Part shown: piece by piece, positions 4,754 through 6,951 of the stretch
Layout: every line of letters starts with the position of its first letter
How positions within the stretch are numbered: position 1 is the first letter of the stretch
NCBI GenBank assembly: GCA_900554775.1
Contig: USIK01000040.1
Coordinates: forward strand, 1 to 6,951
DNA: 6,951 nt
Direction of reading: 5' to 3'
Origin: an uncultured Oscillospiraceae bacterium
Lineage (GTDB): Bacteria; Bacillota; Clostridia; Oscillospirales; Acutalibacteraceae
Made by a program: the position numbers and the translations under genes
Notes under the pieces: model-generated
Seen by the model: only the letters and a program-made list of their open reading frames with translations
Database searches by the model: none
What the model was told of the DNA's origin: nothing

Positions 4754-5848
4754 ATGAAAATAGGAATAGTTGGTTTGCCAAATGTCGGAAAGAGCACTTT
4801 GTTTAACGCCATAACCAATGCAGGCGCCGAATGTGCAAATTACCCTTTCTGTACAATCGAGCCAAACGTGGGAATAGTTGCCGTCCCTGATGAAAGAATC
4901 GAAAAATTATCAGAAATTTATCACCCTGATAAAAAAACCTACGCAACAATAGAATTCGTTGACATTGCGGGTCTCGTTAAAGGCGCTTCAAAAGGCGAAG
5001 GCCTCGGCAATAAATTCCTCGGGAATATAAGGCAAGTTGACGCAATAGTTCACGTCGTAAGGTGCTTTGAAAATGAAAACATAATGCACGTTAGCAACAA
5101 AATAAGCCCGAGAGACGACATTGAAGTAATAAATATGGAACTGATTTTTTCAGACATGGAAATGGTCGAAAAAAGAATCGCAAAAATCGAAAAGCTTCTG
5201 AAAGCAGATAAATCCTACGCCGAAGAGCTAGAATTTTGCAAAAAAATTTACGAACTTCTTTCTCAAGGCAAAATGGTCAAGTCAGGAAGCTACACCGAAG
5301 AAGAAACTGCATTTTTAAACAACATGGATCTGCTTACTTCCAAGCCCACGATTTTCGCGGCAAACTTTTCTGAAAAAGATTTTGAAAAGAAAATCGAGGA
5401 TAACCCTTTTTACAAGCAAGTTGAAGAAATAGCGATAGCAGAAGGCTCGAAAGTGCTTCCAATATGCGCCGAATTTGAATTCCAAATCTCAGAAATGGAA
5501 CCCGAAGAAAAGCAAGAATTCTTAAACGATATGGGCCTTGAAAAATCAGGTCTTGATAGGCTCGTTTCGGCTTGCTACAGCCTTTTGGGGTTAATTTCTT
5601 ATTTAACTGCGGGCAAACCAGAAGTAAGAGCCTGGACGATTAAAAAAGGAACAAAAGCCCCCGCCGCAGCAGGAAAAATCCACTCTGACTTCGAAAAAGG
5701 ATTCATAAGAGCTGAAATAATTTCTTACGATGACCTTATCAAATGCGGCTCCATTGCGGCTGCAAAAGAAAAGGGCCTTTTGAGATCAGAAGGAAAAGAA
5801 TATATAATGAAAGACGGCGACGTGACGCTGTTTAGATTCAACGTTTAA
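4754..5848 (+). CDS. ychF: Ribosome-binding ATPase YchF (OLA1 family)
   Basis: This is a conserved Obg-related P-loop NTPase that binds ribosomes and, unlike most of its relatives, prefers ATP. It has 364 residues, the usual length. The P-loop GLPNVGKS is at 7-14, the Walker B/G3 motif DIAG at 70-73, and the G4 position reads NFSE (204-207), the NxxE form that gives adenine rather than guanine specificity. His112 matches the catalytic-loop histidine of E. coli YchF (NIIHVS there, NIMHVS here). A helical coiled-coil region covers about 130-185 and a TGS domain about 281-363. I start at the ATG (4754), eight bases after GGAGG, rather than the TTG directly before it, because family members begin MKIGIVGLPN. 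The next gene follows after 17 bases. It has no evident link to the divergent phospholipase operon. Confidence 0.97.
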   Translation: MKIGIVGLPNVGKSTLFNAITNAGAECANYPFCTIEPNVGIVAVPDERIEKLSEIYHPDKKTYATIEFVDIAGLVKGASKGEGLGNKFLGNIRQVDAIVHVVRCFENENIMHVSNKISPRDDIEVINMELIFSDMEMVEKRIAKIEKLLKADKSYAEELEFCKKIYELLSQGKMVKSGSYTEEETAFLNNMDLLTSKPTIFAANFSEKDFEKKIEDNPFYKQVEEIAIAEGSKVLPICAEFEFQISEMEPEEKQEFLNDMGLEKSGLDRLVSACYSLLGLISYLTAGKPEVRAWTIKKGTKAPAAAGKIHSDFEKGFIRAEIISYDDLIKCGSIAAAKEKGLLRSEGKEYIMKDGDVTLFRFNV

Positions 5849-5865
5849 AATCAAAGGAGAAAAAG

Positions 5866-6438
5866 ATGTATACCGCTTGGGAAGACTTAAAAAATGCGTG
5901 TTTAGGGTGCACCAAATGCCCGCTTTGCGAAGGCAGAACGAACCTCGTTTTCGGCTGTGGGAACATAAACGCAGAGGTAATGCTAATCGGCGAAGGCCCG
6001 GGCCAAAACGAAGATTTGCAAGGGTTACCCTTCGTTGGGAGATCAGGCAAGCTTTTGGATTCGCTTCTTGCTGAAGTAGACCTTTCGAGAGATAAAAATA
6101 TTTACATTGCAAACATGGTTAAGTGCCGCCCGCCGCAAAACAGAGACCCCTTGCCGGAAGAGCAAGAAGCTTGTATCGACTGGCTGAGGAATCAAGTTGC
6201 AATAATAAAACCAAAAATAATAGTAGCTGTGGGCAGAATAGCCGCAATGAGAATAATCGACCCTTCGATTAAAATAACAAAGCAACACGGAATGTTCTAC
6301 AAAAAGAAAAAGGTTTGGATGATGCCAACAATTCACCCCGCAGCAGTGCTAAGAAACCCGAACCAAAAAGAACTCGTGAGAGAAGACCTGCAAAACCTGA
6401 AAGAAAAAATTCTTGAAATATGCACCCATACATATTAA
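5866..6438 (+). CDS. Family 4 uracil-DNA glycosylase (Fe-S type)
   Basis: This enzyme removes uracil from DNA, produced by cytosine deamination or dUTP misincorporation, starting base excision repair. The 190 residues match the length of family 4 enzymes. Four cysteines fit the [4Fe-4S] cluster of the Thermotoga-type enzyme: Cys15, Cys18, Cys87 (VKCRPP) and Cys103 (EACIDWL). Motif 1 is GEGPGQNED (42-50), with Gly where Ala is more usual (GEAPG); Asn83 lies in the conserved NMVKCRPP. Motif 2 is HPAAVL (157-162). The KRRIH segment of UdgX is absent, so the covalent-binding UdgX is excluded. The ATG has AAAGGAG six bases upstream and follows ychF after 17 bases, so the two are co-transcribed. 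A hairpin terminator follows the stop. Confidence 0.93.
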   Translation: MYTAWEDLKNACLGCTKCPLCEGRTNLVFGCGNINAEVMLIGEGPGQNEDLQGLPFVGRSGKLLDSLLAEVDLSRDKNIYIANMVKCRPPQNRDPLPEEQEACIDWLRNQVAIIKPKIIVAVGRIAAMRIIDPSIKITKQHGMFYKKKKVWMMPTIHPAAVLRNPNQKELVREDLQNLKEKILEICTHTY

Positions 6439-6444
6439 AAACGA

Positions 6445-6472
6445 AAAGCTTGCCGTTTGTTTGGCGAGCTTT
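6445..6472 (+). terminator. Terminator after the uracil-DNA glycosylase gene
   Basis: AAAGCTTGCC and GGCGAGCTTT pair over ten positions, one a T-G wobble, around an 8-base loop, six bases after the stop codon. The tail ATCTATTTTATAA is interrupted rather than a clean T-run, so efficiency may be moderate. A strong promoter for the next gene follows, which supports a transcription boundary here. Confidence 0.7.
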
Positions 6473-6509
6473 ATCTATTTTATAAGAGGAAATATTTTCC
6501 TAATTTTGC

Positions 6510-6538
6510 TTGATTTTTATTTAAGTTTAAATTATAAT
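6510..6538 (+). promoter_or_regulatory. Sigma-A-type promoter for the comM-family gene
   Basis: TTGATT (6510-6515), a 17-base spacer and a perfect TATAAT (6533-6538) give the best promoter in the window. The predicted start near 6545 leaves a leader of about 25 bases before the ATG at 6570. Confidence 0.75.
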
Positions 6539-6569
6539 TAAATTAAAATCTGATAAAAAGGAGAATTTC

Positions 6570-6951
6570 ATGGTATCTGTAATTTACAGCATGGGAATAC
6601 AAGGCATTAACGGCTTTAAAGTGAAAATTGAGTGCGACGTTTCGCCTGGGATGCCTCTTTGCAACATCGTCGGTCTGCCAGACATAGCGGTAAAAGAAGC
6701 GAAAAACAGGGTCCAATCGGCAATAACAAACTTCGGTATGGCCTTCCCGCTTAAAAGAATCACGGTGAACCTTGCACCCGCAGACGTTAAAAAAAGCGGC
6801 TCACTTTATGATTTACCAATACTTCTTGCGATTTTGGAAGCAAGCGGGCAAATTCAAAGGGGCGACCTAAAAGAAAGCGCGTTCATCGGAGAGCTTTCGC
6901 TTTCAGGGGATGTTTGCGGCGTTTTCGGAATAATTTCGATGACTATGCAGG
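6570..6951 (+). CDS. comM: YifB/ComM family Mg-chelatase-like AAA+ ATPase, 5' part
   Basis: Only the first 127 codons lie in the window; the family has about 500. My translation opens MVSVIYSMGI and contains the N-terminal domain signature: GLPDIAVKEAKNRVQSAI at about 34-51, then FPLKRITVNLAPADVKKSGS, YDLPILLAIL and GELSLSGDV. This N-terminal half carries the Lon-protease-like ribosomal S5 fold; the AAA+ Walker motifs would follow downstream. In Gram-negative bacteria ComM is a hexameric helicase promoting branch migration during natural transformation; its role in Firmicutes is not settled, so transformation should not be assumed. The ATG has AAAAGGAG six bases before it. It has its own strong promoter and is separated from the glycosylase gene by a terminator. 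Confidence 0.92.
   Translation, partial: MVSVIYSMGIQGINGFKVKIECDVSPGMPLCNIVGLPDIAVKEAKNRVQSAITNFGMAFPLKRITVNLAPADVKKSGSLYDLPILLAILEASGQIQRGDLKESAFIGELSLSGDVCGVFGIISMTMQ

Noticed and set aside
5786..6112. Minus-strand open frames across the ychF-udg junction
   Set aside because: They are antisense to two clearly identified genes, have no family features, and span an operon junction.
1..6951. CRISPR arrays, insertion sequences, phage or attachment sites
   Set aside because: No spaced direct repeats, transposase or integrase motifs, or terminal inverted repeats seen; composition looks even across the window.

Overview
The window looks like chromosome from an AT-rich, Gram-positive-type bacterium, most likely an uncultured member of the Clostridia/Firmicutes. 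The reasons are strong GGAGG-type ribosome binding sites on nearly every gene, sigma-A-type promoters, a Firmicutes-style MtaB, a thioredoxin/thioredoxin reductase pair, secreted proteins with Gram-positive-style signal peptides, and a single-domain zinc phospholipase C. I cannot name the species.

Layout. From 1 to 2291 a leftward (minus-strand) set reads mtaB (tRNA methylthiotransferase), trxA (thioredoxin), then trxB (thioredoxin reductase, cut by the left edge), with gaps of only 15-16 bases. Just upstream lies tRNA-Val(GAC), with its own promoter and a hairpin terminator that sits almost on the mtaB ribosome binding site. From 2578 to 4482 a second leftward operon encodes three exported proteins: a zinc-dependent phospholipase C-like enzyme first, then two small secreted proteins I do not recognise. 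These two appear to be distant paralogues of each other. A hairpin at 2533-2559 probably ends this operon.

The 4483-4753 gap is a divergent control region. Leftward it holds a candidate promoter for the phospholipase operon, with a perfect 7+7 inverted repeat in its spacer and a free-standing AAAGGAGG at the predicted 5' end of the transcript. Rightward it holds the promoter of the housekeeping pair ychF (ATPase that binds the ribosome) and a family 4 uracil-DNA glycosylase. After a hairpin terminator, a near-consensus promoter drives a comM/yifB-family AAA+ gene that runs off the right edge.

Most of the window is ordinary housekeeping. The part worth a closer look is the secreted phospholipase operon: its unusual active-site N-terminus, its two unknown paralogous partners and its regulatory region. 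The second point of interest is the tRNA-terminator-mtaB junction, which leaves no room for an mtaB promoter after the terminator.
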